A stretch of DNA of 19,293 nucleotides from JBIOJM01 sp044450785 (GTDB taxonomy: Bacteria > Planctomycetota > Planctomycetia > Isosphaerales > Isosphaeraceae). Numbering within the stretch: position 1 is the first letter of the stretch; each line of letters opens with the position of its first letter. A program made the position numbers and the translations under genes. This document shows positions 7,307 to 13,857 of this stretch, in pieces. Below the pieces are notes generated by a model, which was given only the letters and a program-made list of their open reading frames with translations, was not told where the DNA came from and ran no database searches. The DNA lies in NCBI GenBank assembly GCA_044450785.1, contig JBIOJM010000185.1, positions 1 to 19,293 on the forward strand, in the 5' to 3' direction.

Positions 7307-8499
7307 TGAGCTTGCGTCCCGATCGCGCCGATGCGTCGAGTGGCGGCGCTCTGTTTCCCCCGGCGGCCTTGGGCGTGATCGGCAGCGGCCAACTGGGCCG
7401 GATGTTCATCCAGTCGGCCCAGCGGATGGGCTACCGTGCCGGCGTCTTGAGCGCAACCGAGGATGCGCCCGCCGCGCAGGTGGCCCACTGGGCGGTCATC
7501 GGTCCTCCCGATCACCTACCCGCGTTGCGGGCCTTTGCCGAGCTGGCCGAGGCAGTGACCGTCGAGTTCGAGAACGTCTCGGCCCCCGCGCTGCGGTGGC
7601 TGGCGCGCCGGCGGAGGGTGCGTCCCGGCTGGCGGACCCTCTGGATCTGCCAGAACCGGCTCCGCGAGAAACGCTTCCTGGCCTGCCACGAAATCCCCCA
7701 TGCGCCCTGGCGGCCGGTCCGTTGCGACACCGAGCTCGACGCCGCGGTTCGAGGCCTTGGGCTGCCCTTGATTCTCAAGACCGCCGCTTCGGGCTATGAC
7801 GGCAAGGGACAGGTCCTGGTCACCGAGGCAGCCGGCGCTGCCGGCGCGTGGGCCACCCTCGGCTGCGCGGCGTGTGTCGCCGAGGCCTGGGTTGACTTTG
7901 CCGCCGAGGTTTCGGTTGTCGTGGCACGCGGCGGCGATGGCCAGGCCGTCTGTTACCCGGTGGCCCTGAACCGTCACGAGCGTCACATCCTGGACGCGAC
8001 ACTCATGCCCGCCCCGGTGGGACCGATCGTGGCCCAAGAGGCGCGCGGCCTGGCCCTGACCGCCGCCCAGGCGCTGGGCACCGTCGGGGTCCTGACCGTC
8101 GAGTTCTTTCTGAGCGCCAGCGGCCGCCTGCTGGTCAACGAGATCGCCCCGCGCCCCCACAACTCAGGACACTTGACGATCGAGGCGGCCGTCGTGAGCC
8201 AGTTCGAGCAACAGGTGCGGGCCTTGTGTGGATTGCCGTTGGGCCCCACGGACCTGGTCATGCCGGCGGCGATGGTCAACCTGCTGGGTGACTTGTGGCC
8301 CCTTGCGGGCGGGGAGCCGCACTGGGACGCCGCGCTCGACCTCGATCCGGGCGTCTTGCTCCACCTCTATGGCAAGCGGACGCCGGCGGCTGGCCGGAAG
8401 ATGGGCCACCTGACGGTAATGGACCCTGACCCCGAGACCGCGCTCTACCGCGCGCTGGCGGCGCGCCATGCCCTGGTCGCCGGCCGGCGCGGGCGTTGA
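7306..8499 (+). CDS. purK: 5-(carboxyamino)imidazole ribonucleotide synthase
   Basis: PurK is an ATP-grasp enzyme that makes N5-CAIR from AIR, ATP and bicarbonate, feeding PurE. The 397-residue product shows GVIGSGQLGRM (residues 23-33), TVEFENV (the Glu87 region), VRP...QNRLREKRFL, the ATP-grasp loop KTAASGYDGKGQ (158-169), NEIAPRPHNSGH (278-288) and HLYGK near the C-terminus. The first Gly of the usual GGYDGKGQ is Ser. ATG 7306 overlaps the purE stop by one base; a longer in-frame start at 6757 lies before purE and is rejected. An N-terminal tail of about 22 residues precedes the fold. Function and pairing are well supported. Confidence 0.97.
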   Translation: MSLRPDRADASSGGALFPPAALGVIGSGQLGRMFIQSAQRMGYRAGVLSATEDAPAAQVAHWAVIGPPDHLPALRAFAELAEAVTVEFENVSAPALRWLARRRRVRPGWRTLWICQNRLREKRFLACHEIPHAPWRPVRCDTELDAAVRGLGLPLILKTAASGYDGKGQVLVTEAAGAAGAWATLGCAACVAEAWVDFAAEVSVVVARGGDGQAVCYPVALNRHERHILDATLMPAPVGPIVAQEARGLALTAAQALGTVGVLTVEFFLSASGRLLVNEIAPRPHNSGHLTIEAAVVSQFEQQVRALCGLPLGPTDLVMPAAMVNLLGDLWPLAGGEPHWDAALDLDPGVLLHLYGKRTPAAGRKMGHLTVMDPDPETALYRALAARHALVAGRRGR

Positions 8500-8519
8500 C
8501 CCCGCGCTCCAGTAAAGAT

Positions 8520-8547
8520 AAGGACCAAGGACCAAGGACCAAGGACC
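8520..8547 (+). repeat. Four exact heptamer repeats abutting the batA start
   Basis: AAGGACC occurs four times without interruption at 8520-8526, 8527-8533, 8534-8540 and 8541-8547, ending one base before ATG 8549. Every unit contains a Shine-Dalgarno-like AAGGA, so the ribosome-binding region is itself a microsatellite. The AAGGA in the third unit (8534-8538) lies 10 nt before the ATG. Copy-number slippage would change the number of candidate ribosome-binding sites without altering the protein. Confidence 0.9.
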
Positions 8548-8548
8548 A

Positions 8549-9544
8549 ATGCATTTTGCTCAGCCCGGCTGGCTCTGGCTCTTGGTCTTGATGCCGCTCC
8601 CGTGGCTGCTCGAACGGGCCCGGCCCAGAATCGCCTGGCCCAGCCTCGACGGCTTCCCGCCCCGCCATCGCATCGGCTGGGTCTGGCTGCGGGCGATGCC
8701 GTCCGTGTTGCGCGGGCTGGCCATCGGCGGCCTGGCGGTGGCCCTGGCGCGGCCGCAAACTGTGGGGGGCGTCATCCGGATCGCGGGGCAAGGGGTCGCG
8801 ATCGTCGTCGCGCTGGACCAGAGCTCCAGCATGAACGCCGTCGATTTCCCCACCGACCGCGGCACGCGGCTGATCTCGCGGCTGGAAGCAGCCAAGATCA
8901 CCTTCACTCGCTTCGTCGAGGGGAGATCCGACGACCTGATTGGCCTGGTCGTGTTCGCCAACCTTCCCGACGTGGCGTGCCCCCCGATCCTCGACCACGC
9001 GTTCCTGATCGAGACGGTCGCCGCGGTGCGTTCCGCGCTGCCGGGGGACAACGGCACCAACATCGGTGATGCGATCGCGTGGGGACTCGACACACTGCTG
9101 AGCGCCCCCCCCAAGAAGAAGGTCCTCGTGCTCTTGACCGATGGCAACAACGAGCCGGCGGTCCCCCGGCCACTCGATCCCGAGCAGGCGGCCCTGCTGG
9201 CGCGCGAGCTTGGTGTGACGCTGCACACGATCGCGATCGGTCGAATCGGCGGGGTGGTCCGGGGCCTCGATCCTCACCTCGAGCGACCGGCGGAGGTTGA
9301 GGGCCCCAATCTCCCGCTTCTGGAGCGGCTGGCCCAGCTCTCCGGCGGCCGCTCGTTCGCCGCCACCGACGCCGACGCGCTCGATGAGGTCTTCCACACG
9401 ATCGACACCCTGGAGAAAAGCCCTGTCCGCGGCCGGATCTTGACCCGTTATGATGAACGCTACTTGCCCTGGGCGTTATCGACCTTGGCCCTGCTGATCC
9501 TGGAGCGGTTCCTGTCGCTGGGTCGGCTCCGGCGATTGCCGTGA
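8549..9544 (+). CDS. batA: VWA domain membrane protein BatA
   Basis: The 331-residue protein has the BatA layout: an N-terminal hairpin of membrane segments (residues about 7-22 and 52-68), a von Willebrand A domain, and a C-terminal membrane segment near 305-325. The metal-ion adhesion site is complete: D90-x-S92-x-S94 (ALDQSSSM), T170 (DNGTNIGDA) and D198 (LTDGNN). Bat proteins form a membrane complex linked to oxidative-stress or aerotolerance phenotypes in some bacteria; the molecular role is unsettled. The gene follows purK by 49 nt and is preceded by a heptamer tandem repeat that supplies the ribosome-binding site. The MoxR ATPase and DUF58 genes that often precede batA are not in this window. 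Confidence 0.9.
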   Translation: MHFAQPGWLWLLVLMPLPWLLERARPRIAWPSLDGFPPRHRIGWVWLRAMPSVLRGLAIGGLAVALARPQTVGGVIRIAGQGVAIVVALDQSSSMNAVDFPTDRGTRLISRLEAAKITFTRFVEGRSDDLIGLVVFANLPDVACPPILDHAFLIETVAAVRSALPGDNGTNIGDAIAWGLDTLLSAPPKKKVLVLLTDGNNEPAVPRPLDPEQAALLARELGVTLHTIAIGRIGGVVRGLDPHLERPAEVEGPNLPLLERLAQLSGGRSFAATDADALDEVFHTIDTLEKSPVRGRILTRYDERYLPWALSTLALLILERFLSLGRLRRLP

Positions 9545-9623
9545 AGGGAGTGATGCTCGCTGCAACTCGCGGACCCGCGTGGCCATGCCCATGCGACCAA
9601 TAATGGGAGAGAGCTGCTGAACC

Positions 9624-11456
9624 TTGAACTTCGCTCATCCTGAATTACTCTGGCTCTTGACGCTGGTCTTACCTCTTTTGGCCTGGGCGATCCGCGGTCG
9701 CCGGCTGCGGCGCGGGGGCTGGCGGTCGCTGGCCCAGCGGGGCCGGGCGCCGCGCGACGGCACGCTGCGCATGGTGGGCTGCGCGACCTGCGTGATCGTC
9801 GCCCTCGCCCAGCCGCGGTGGGGGCGCCTCGCTGCGCTGCCGCTGCCGCCGGGCCACGACGTCGTCTTGATGGTCGATGTCAGCCGGAGCATGGCAGCCG
9901 AGGACGCGGTGCCGACCCGGCTGGCCGTGGCGGTCGAGGCGGCTGAGAGCCTGGTCAATGCTCTGGCCCGAGAGCCGGCCAACCGCGCGGCCGTGGTGGC
10001 CTTTGCCGGGCGCGGGGTGCTCCGCTGCCCGTTGACCGAAAACCTCGGTGCCGTCCTCGACGCGTTGCACCGCCTCCGACCCGGCGCGGTCCGGCCCGGC
10101 GGGACCGACCTGGGCGCCGCCCTGGACGCGGCCCTCGAGGCCGTCGCCACCGACGAACACGCCCAGGGGCGGGCCGTCGTCGTTTTCTCCGACGGCGAAG
10201 ACCACGCCGATCGGTGGAGCTCTCGATTGGAACGGCTCCGCCAGGAAGACGTCGTGGTCCATGCGGTCGCCATCGGCGACCCCGACCAAGGTCATCCGGT
10301 CCCTGTGGAAAAGACGGCCCAGCCGCTCATGTATCATGGCAAGCAGGTCCTCTCGCAACGCTCCGATACGGCGCTGGAAGCCATCGCTCGCCGGACAGGA
10401 GGAGTAATTATGAGGTTGGGATTGGCCTCAGGCGATCTCGGCACACTGTACGAAACCAAGATCGAGCCGGCGGCTCGCACGCGGCGCGAGGCGACCCGCC
10501 TTGCCGGCCAGGCCGAACGGTTCCCACTGTTGTTATTCGCCGCGCTGGTACTCCTGCTGGCTGGCTGCTGGCCGCCCGTGCGCGGCTGGTTCTGGCCCTG
10601 GCCCTGGATTTGGCGGCCTTCTCTGAAAAAACTGGGCCGGTCCTCCCTGTTGATTGCCATGGCCGGGCTGGCAATCGGGGCCGGCGACGGACCACTGAAA
10701 AGCCGCGCGGAGTCGGCGGCCGAGGCCATTGCGCGGGGGCAGGCCGCCTATCTAGCCGGCCGGCTGGACGAGGCGCTGGCTGACTTCGAAGTGGGGATCC
10801 CGCGTGCGCCGAGATCGGCAGTCCCGCGGTACAACGCCGCCGCCGCGTTCTTTCAGCTCGGGCGGTATGCCGAGGCCCGCCAGCGCTATCTCGAGGCCCG
10901 CCAGCGAGCCGTCGGTTCTTTGCGGACCAAGATCGACTACGCCCTGGGCAACACGGCGCTGGCCATGGGCGACGTACCGGGGGCCATCAGCGCATACGAC
11001 GCCTGCCTCGCCTCGACCGACGGGGGTGCGGCCCTCGACGCCGTCCGCCGTGACGCCGCGATCAATCGCCGGTTTGCGCTCGAGCAGGCGCAATCACTGG
11101 CGGTTCCCCAGGACGAGATTTCCGGCGACCAGCCGCAGTCCCAGCGGCCGGACCGGCGGCGAGCCCCCAACCGCCGTGGCGGCGGTGACAATCAATCGCC
11201 CGAGGGGCAGCCGGAGAGCGACCCGGGAAGCACCGGCACGGGCCCGGACGCCGGCGGACAGGGCGACCGTCCCGCCGCGAGCCGGCGCCGGACCGGCGGA
11301 GCCGGCGGTGGTCGATCGTCGCCGCCTGGAACACGAGGAGACTCACCTGAGGATCGTCTCGACGCCGCGCTCGATCAGATCCGCGCCGCTCAGAGCCAGA
11401 GGCTCCCGGAGGAGCCCCCACCAGCATCCGCCACAGACGACCGCAAGGATTGGTAG
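9624..11456 (+). CDS. BatB-BatC fusion: VWA membrane protein with TPR region
   Basis: This 610-residue protein joins a BatB-like VWA part to a BatC-like TPR part. It opens MNFAHPELLWLL, parallel to BatA's MHFAQPGWLWLL, which supports the TTG at 9624 as start, with GGGAGAG upstream. Membrane segments lie at about residues 8-23 and 50-64. The VWA metal site reads D85-V-S87-R-S89, T161 and D190. Two further hydrophobic segments at 301-315 and 341-353 precede a TPR-like region (about 366-466: RGQAAYLAGRLDEALADFE, RYNAAAAFFQLGRYAEARQ, DYALGNTALAMGDVPGAIS). The last 120 residues are low-complexity, rich in Pro, Gly, Arg and Gln, like the tail of BatC. In many bacteria BatB and BatC are separate. 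The insertion-like block before batD starts directly after this gene. Confidence 0.88.
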   Translation: MNFAHPELLWLLTLVLPLLAWAIRGRRLRRGGWRSLAQRGRAPRDGTLRMVGCATCVIVALAQPRWGRLAALPLPPGHDVVLMVDVSRSMAAEDAVPTRLAVAVEAAESLVNALAREPANRAAVVAFAGRGVLRCPLTENLGAVLDALHRLRPGAVRPGGTDLGAALDAALEAVATDEHAQGRAVVVFSDGEDHADRWSSRLERLRQEDVVVHAVAIGDPDQGHPVPVEKTAQPLMYHGKQVLSQRSDTALEAIARRTGGVIMRLGLASGDLGTLYETKIEPAARTRREATRLAGQAERFPLLLFAALVLLLAGCWPPVRGWFWPWPWIWRPSLKKLGRSSLLIAMAGLAIGAGDGPLKSRAESAAEAIARGQAAYLAGRLDEALADFEVGIPRAPRSAVPRYNAAAAFFQLGRYAEARQRYLEARQRAVGSLRTKIDYALGNTALAMGDVPGAISAYDACLASTDGGAALDAVRRDAAINRRFALEQAQSLAVPQDEISGDQPQSQRPDRRRAPNRRGGGDNQSPEGQPESDPGSTGTGPDAGGQGDRPAASRRRTGGAGGGRSSPPGTRGDSPEDRLDAALDQIRAAQSQRLPEEPPPASATDDRKDW

Positions 11457-11556
11457 ACGGCGGTTCTACAAAGGGACGGGTTTTTCTATCAAGGGGCAGA
11501 GGGGCCGTAGGCCCCGCCAAAGCACAGCAGCGGCCGATAAAGTGTTTCTGGCCGCT

Positions 11557-11576
11557 CCCTCTCCCGCGGGAGAGGG
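11557..11576. repeat. Perfect 20-bp palindrome
   Basis: CCCTCTCCCG is followed directly by its exact reverse complement CGGGAGAGGG. Short CCCTCTCCC/GGGAGAGGG palindromes are a common type of intergenic repeat in bacterial genomes. With no T-run after it, it is not a classic terminator, though it lies about 100 nt after the batB-batC stop. Confidence 0.85.
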
Positions 11577-11583
11577 CTGGCGT

Positions 11584-11780
11584 GGGCTGATGAAAACTTG
11601 CTCTTGCCGCGGAGAGGCGTTCGTGCGCGATTTGTTGCGCAACCCCCGCGATCCCTTTCCCCCCCTTCCCAAGGGGGGGAAAGGAATCGCTCGCCTGCGC
11701 AGTCTCTCGATCGCGCGCAACAGAAACACCCATTTGTCAACCGCCCCCGGTTCCGGTCAAGACCAACTTTTCATCAGCCC
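11584..11780. repeat. MITE-like inverted-repeat element with inner hairpin
   Basis: The 22-bp ends, 11584-11605 and 11759-11780, are inverted copies matching at 20 of 22 positions (shared core TTTTCATCAGCCC). Inside, 11654-11667 and 11671-11684 form a perfect 14-bp stem with a 3-nt CCC loop. The 197-bp length, terminal inverted repeats and lack of coding content resemble a non-autonomous mobile element. No target-site duplication was identified. Its right end lies 3 nt from repeat copy R1. Confidence 0.55.
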
Positions 11781-11783
11781 AGG

Positions 11784-11810
11784 CCGTTTACCGGATTTGA
11801 CCCCCTGGAT
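11784..11810 (+). repeat. 26-bp dispersed repeat, copy R1 (forward)
   Basis: This copy contains ACCGGATTTGACCCCCTGG. Over the shared 26 bp it matches R3 at 24 positions, R2 at 23 and R4 at 23 (counted by eye). It forms the left boundary of a 145-nt interval that ends at R2. Confidence 0.8.
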
Positions 11811-11925
11811 TGATGTCCTTGCTGGCGCTTGCGTAACCACCAGTGGAATTCTCTTATCTGGGTTGATTCTCGGGTGTATCGCTTACGTCGGGATAGGTCT
11901 TTTCCTCTCAAGCGAGCACGACTAG
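11797..11925 (+). CDS. Possible 42-residue hydrophobic peptide, or gene remnant
   Basis: A frame from a TTG inside repeat R1 encodes a 42-residue peptide with one long hydrophobic segment (VTTSGILLSGLILGCIAYV region) and the short polar end SSEHD. No clear ribosome-binding site precedes the TTG, and the frame is open far upstream as well. It could be a small membrane protein carried between R1 and R2, the tail of a lost membrane protein, or chance. No family was recognised. Confidence 0.2.
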   Translation: MTPWIDVLAGACVTTSGILLSGLILGCIAYVGIGLFLSSEHD

Positions 11926-11960
11926 TCCCAAAATAAGCGTAATATATTAATCAACGTTAG

Positions 11961-12000
11961 TCCGGGGGGCCAAATCCGGTATACGGTTCTGAGTTCAAGG
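11961..12000 (-). repeat. 26-bp dispersed repeat, copy R2 (inverted)
   Basis: Read on the minus strand this copy contains ACCGGATTTGGCCCCCCGG. Beyond the core it continues into CGGTTCTGAGTTCAAGGA (plus strand), an arm shared with R4 but not with R1 or R3. It closes the R1-R2 interval and lies 26 nt before R3. Confidence 0.8.
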
Positions 12001-12026
12001 ATCAGCGGACCGGACCGCGCAATAAA

Positions 12027-12052
12027 CCGCTTACCGGATTTGAACCCCTGGA
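12027..12052 (+). repeat. 26-bp dispersed repeat, copy R3 (forward)
   Basis: This copy contains ACCGGATTTGAACCCCTGG and lies 31 nt before the start of the exported protein gene. With R4 it brackets that gene in inverted orientation. Confidence 0.8.
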
Positions 12053-12083
12053 CAATACCAGTCCTAACGCCGTGAGATTTCAC

Positions 12084-12812
12084 ATGAACACATGTTTGAT
12101 TTCCGTTTGCCTGCTGGCATTTCCCGGCGGCTCGGTTGTCAGCCAGGGACCTGATGCACCCATCGACGAGTGGAACAAGAAGGGGTATGCAGCGGCCTAC
12201 AAGGTGGGGGTTGCCGAGGCCGACAAGGAACTCAAAGAGGGCAAAGCTACGATTTACGCGTACGGATTACGAGAGGCGCAGGAGTTTCTCAATCGGAAAA
12301 CCGGGGTCCCCTACAAAGTGATTGCTGGGTGCGAAGTGAACCGGGAAATCCTCGCACGTGCCGCTGGGCATAATGACAGGATTCGAAAGTACATCGAGGA
12401 GCGAGGGCTGCCGAGTAACTCGTTCAAGCGATGGGACAAGGAACTGTTCGACCTCAAAGGCTACTACGAGACCCGGACCGAGACCGAGAGACCTCACCGT
12501 CTGAGTGCTGGTGGTACGGGTGTGAAATCGTCCGACGGAAAGTACCGGATCCGGCTGGTCAAAACTCAGTTCCGGGATGACGACGACGGCAGCGTTTCCG
12601 ACTACGCGTCCGTCGTCGTGAGCGTGGATGGCGTCGATCACGAGCCGTTGCATGTCCTCTCTTACGAGGGGAACGTGGATTTTTTCTGCGGACCGAAGGA
12701 TTCGGGTTTCGCCGTCATCCGCTGCAAGGGGAAAGACAAGCCCGCATTCATGGCCGTGGATCTGAAGAGGGGAAGGTGGCTGCGTCAAGAGTGGTTGTAC
12801 GGCGAAAGATGA
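12084..12812 (+). CDS. Exported protein of unknown function, bracketed by inverted repeats
   Basis: I do not recognise this 242-residue protein. From ATG 12084 it has a signal-peptide-like start (MNTCLISVCLLAFPGGSVVS) with a cysteine at position 4, then a mostly polar mature part. The first half is helical and rich in Lys and Glu (WNKKGYAAAYKVGVAEADKE, then an LREAQEFLNRKTGVPY segment). The second half looks like beta strands (YRIRLVKTQF, YASVVVSVDGVDHEPLHVL, a GNVDFFCGPKDSGFAVIRC segment). An in-frame GTG at 12072 is a possible earlier start. The Shine-Dalgarno sequence is poor. The TGA stop is fused to repeat R4, and R3 lies just upstream, so the gene fills the interval between two inverted repeats. 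It lies inside the block that splits the bat genes. Probably secreted or periplasmic; function unknown. Confidence 0.65.
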   Translation: MNTCLISVCLLAFPGGSVVSQGPDAPIDEWNKKGYAAAYKVGVAEADKELKEGKATIYAYGLREAQEFLNRKTGVPYKVIAGCEVNREILARAAGHNDRIRKYIEERGLPSNSFKRWDKELFDLKGYYETRTETERPHRLSAGGTGVKSSDGKYRIRLVKTQFRDDDDGSVSDYASVVVSVDGVDHEPLHVLSYEGNVDFFCGPKDSGFAVIRCKGKDKPAFMAVDLKRGRWLRQEWLYGER

Positions 12813-12850
12813 TCCAGGGGGTCAGATCCGTTCAACGGTTCTAGTTCAGG
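12812..12850 (-). repeat. 26-bp dispersed repeat, copy R4 (inverted)
   Basis: Read on the minus strand this copy contains GGATCTGACCCCCTGGA. Its plus-strand extension CGGTTCTAGTTCAGGA matches the arm of R2 with one gap and one substitution. It begins at the last base of the preceding stop codon and runs straight into the SMI1/KNR4-like fragment. Confidence 0.8.
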
Positions 12851-12930
12851 AGTTTGCTCCGGGGCTGTTGATCTTTGGATCGAACGGCGGCGGTGAAGCG
12901 TACGGATTCGATACGCGGACCCCCCAATGG
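12844..12930 (+). pseudogene. C-terminal fragment of a SMI1/KNR4-like protein
   Basis: The frame VQEFAPGLLIFGSNGGGEAY continuing GFDTRTPQWLI is the highly characteristic late segment of SMI1/KNR4-family proteins (in bacteria often immunity proteins of contact-dependent or polymorphic toxins, or orphan genes). Nothing of the family's first 80 or so residues is present: the fragment emerges from repeat R4. After about residue 30 (WLIHMHNSNVENL) the similarity seems to stop, and the frame runs on without meaning to 13083. It reads as a gene truncated on its 5' side at the repeat and decaying on its 3' side. Confidence 0.6.
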
Positions 12931-13040
12931 CTTATCCACATGCACAACTCGAACGTGGAGAACCTGAACCGGATGGCCAACACGCCCGACCCGTGCGTCT
13001 TCGACCGGGTCAGCCGGATCACGCTCGTCCCCTCCCCCTC

Positions 13041-13682
13041 TCATCCCGACAGATGCGACAGAAAGTCCTCGAACGCGGCGTAATCGGCATACAGCGTGAC
13101 CTCGTGACCGCCCGGGTAGTCAAACACCTGGCCATGCTGAAAATCGCGATTGACGCTGGCCGTGCTCACCGAGCTCACGCAGTTGTGATCCGCAAGTCCG
13201 AACGCACTGACGATAAAAGCTTTTGACGGACTCGGGCCGCTCAGCAAGGCGATGAGGCCACTGTCGAACTGGACGTGAGTCGTCACGTACTTGTAGAAAC
13301 GATCCCCCTGGTGATACTTCAACCAATCCGCCAAATCCGGTGCTCCGTAATAATTCATGGCTGCCTTTACATTCAACCTGGCAACTTGCGACAAACGGAT
13401 CGCCAAGGTCCCGCCGGCGCTGAAACCCATCAGGCCGATGGGCTGGCCCTTGCTGATTGCGAGGACCTCATCGGCAAGCTGGTAAAAATCCCTCGGGCTG
13501 TTCATGGCGGGCGTCGTCAACTGCACTGCCCGATCACCATGTGCGATCAGTTGTTGAGCGGCGAGTTGCGTGTGAATCCTGTCGGGCTTCGCTTCGGAAA
13601 GAGCGTTGCCGTTGAAGACGAAGACCAAGGTCGGAAGAATCCTGGGCTCGAACTGCTCGAAAGAGGGATGGAAGCGTCTCAT
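13041..13682 (-). CDS. Alpha/beta hydrolase with planctomycete N-terminal motif
   Basis: This 213-residue protein contains the nucleophile elbow GLMGFSAGG (Ser88) between a strand and a helix, a late GLADHN segment (Asp165, the likely acid) and PGGHEV (His193), consistent with a Ser-Asp-His triad of the dienelactone hydrolase/esterase type. It starts MRRFHPSFEQFEPRILPTL, resembling the 'LExRxLP' N-terminal sequence found on many planctomycete exported proteins, followed by VFVFNGNA and QLTTPAMNSP. ATG 13682 has AGGA upstream on the minus strand; a 47-residue longer form from 13823 adds unrelated sequence and is rejected. It runs opposite to the bat genes and lies within the interrupting block. 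Substrate unknown. Confidence 0.8.
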   Translation of the reverse strand: MRRFHPSFEQFEPRILPTLVFVFNGNALSEAKPDRIHTQLAAQQLIAHGDRAVQLTTPAMNSPRDFYQLADEVLAISKGQPIGLMGFSAGGTLAIRLSQVARLNVKAAMNYYGAPDLADWLKYHQGDRFYKYVTTHVQFDSGLIALLSGPSPSKAFIVSAFGLADHNCVSSVSTASVNRDFQHGQVFDYPGGHEVTLYADYAAFEDFLSHLSG

Positions 13683-13857
13683 GATGTCCTGTCTGAGTGT
13701 CGGTTTCGGTGAAATCCGCCCGGCGAGAAGGTCCTGGCCTATGGATTGAAGACAAACTTCGTGGTTTGGGGGGAATACACCGATAATATAGATCCTGACG
13801 ATTGACAGTGGTACGGGCATCATCGGAGTTTTTCGAGTTTCTCAGTGTTACCTCGCC

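Larger units (their letters stand above)
11457..12083. other. Repeat-rich region between bat genes, no firm gene
   Basis: This 627-nt stretch holds a perfect 20-bp palindrome, a 197-bp inverted-repeat element with a strong internal hairpin, and three of the four copies of a dispersed 26-bp repeat. An AT-rich patch lies at 11930-11958, unlike the GC-rich surroundings. A short hydrophobic frame ends at 11925. No transposase gene is present. Confidence 0.7.

Noticed and set aside
10804..11925. A 373-codon frame overlapping the end of batB-batC and running past it
   Set aside because: The overlapping part is a shadow of the TPR and disordered tail, and the downstream part crosses palindromes and repeats; only its last 42 codons are kept, as a low-confidence candidate.
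11784..12850. The repeat cassettes as an integron with attC sites
   Set aside because: No integron integrase is present, the repeats do not have the paired R'/R'' core sites (GTTRRRY) of attC, and neighbouring copies face opposite ways instead of the same way.
13683..13823. A 47-residue longer start for the alpha/beta hydrolase
   Set aside because: The added residues lack family similarity, whereas ATG 13682 opens with a recognisable planctomycete N-terminal motif and has an AGGA ribosome-binding site.
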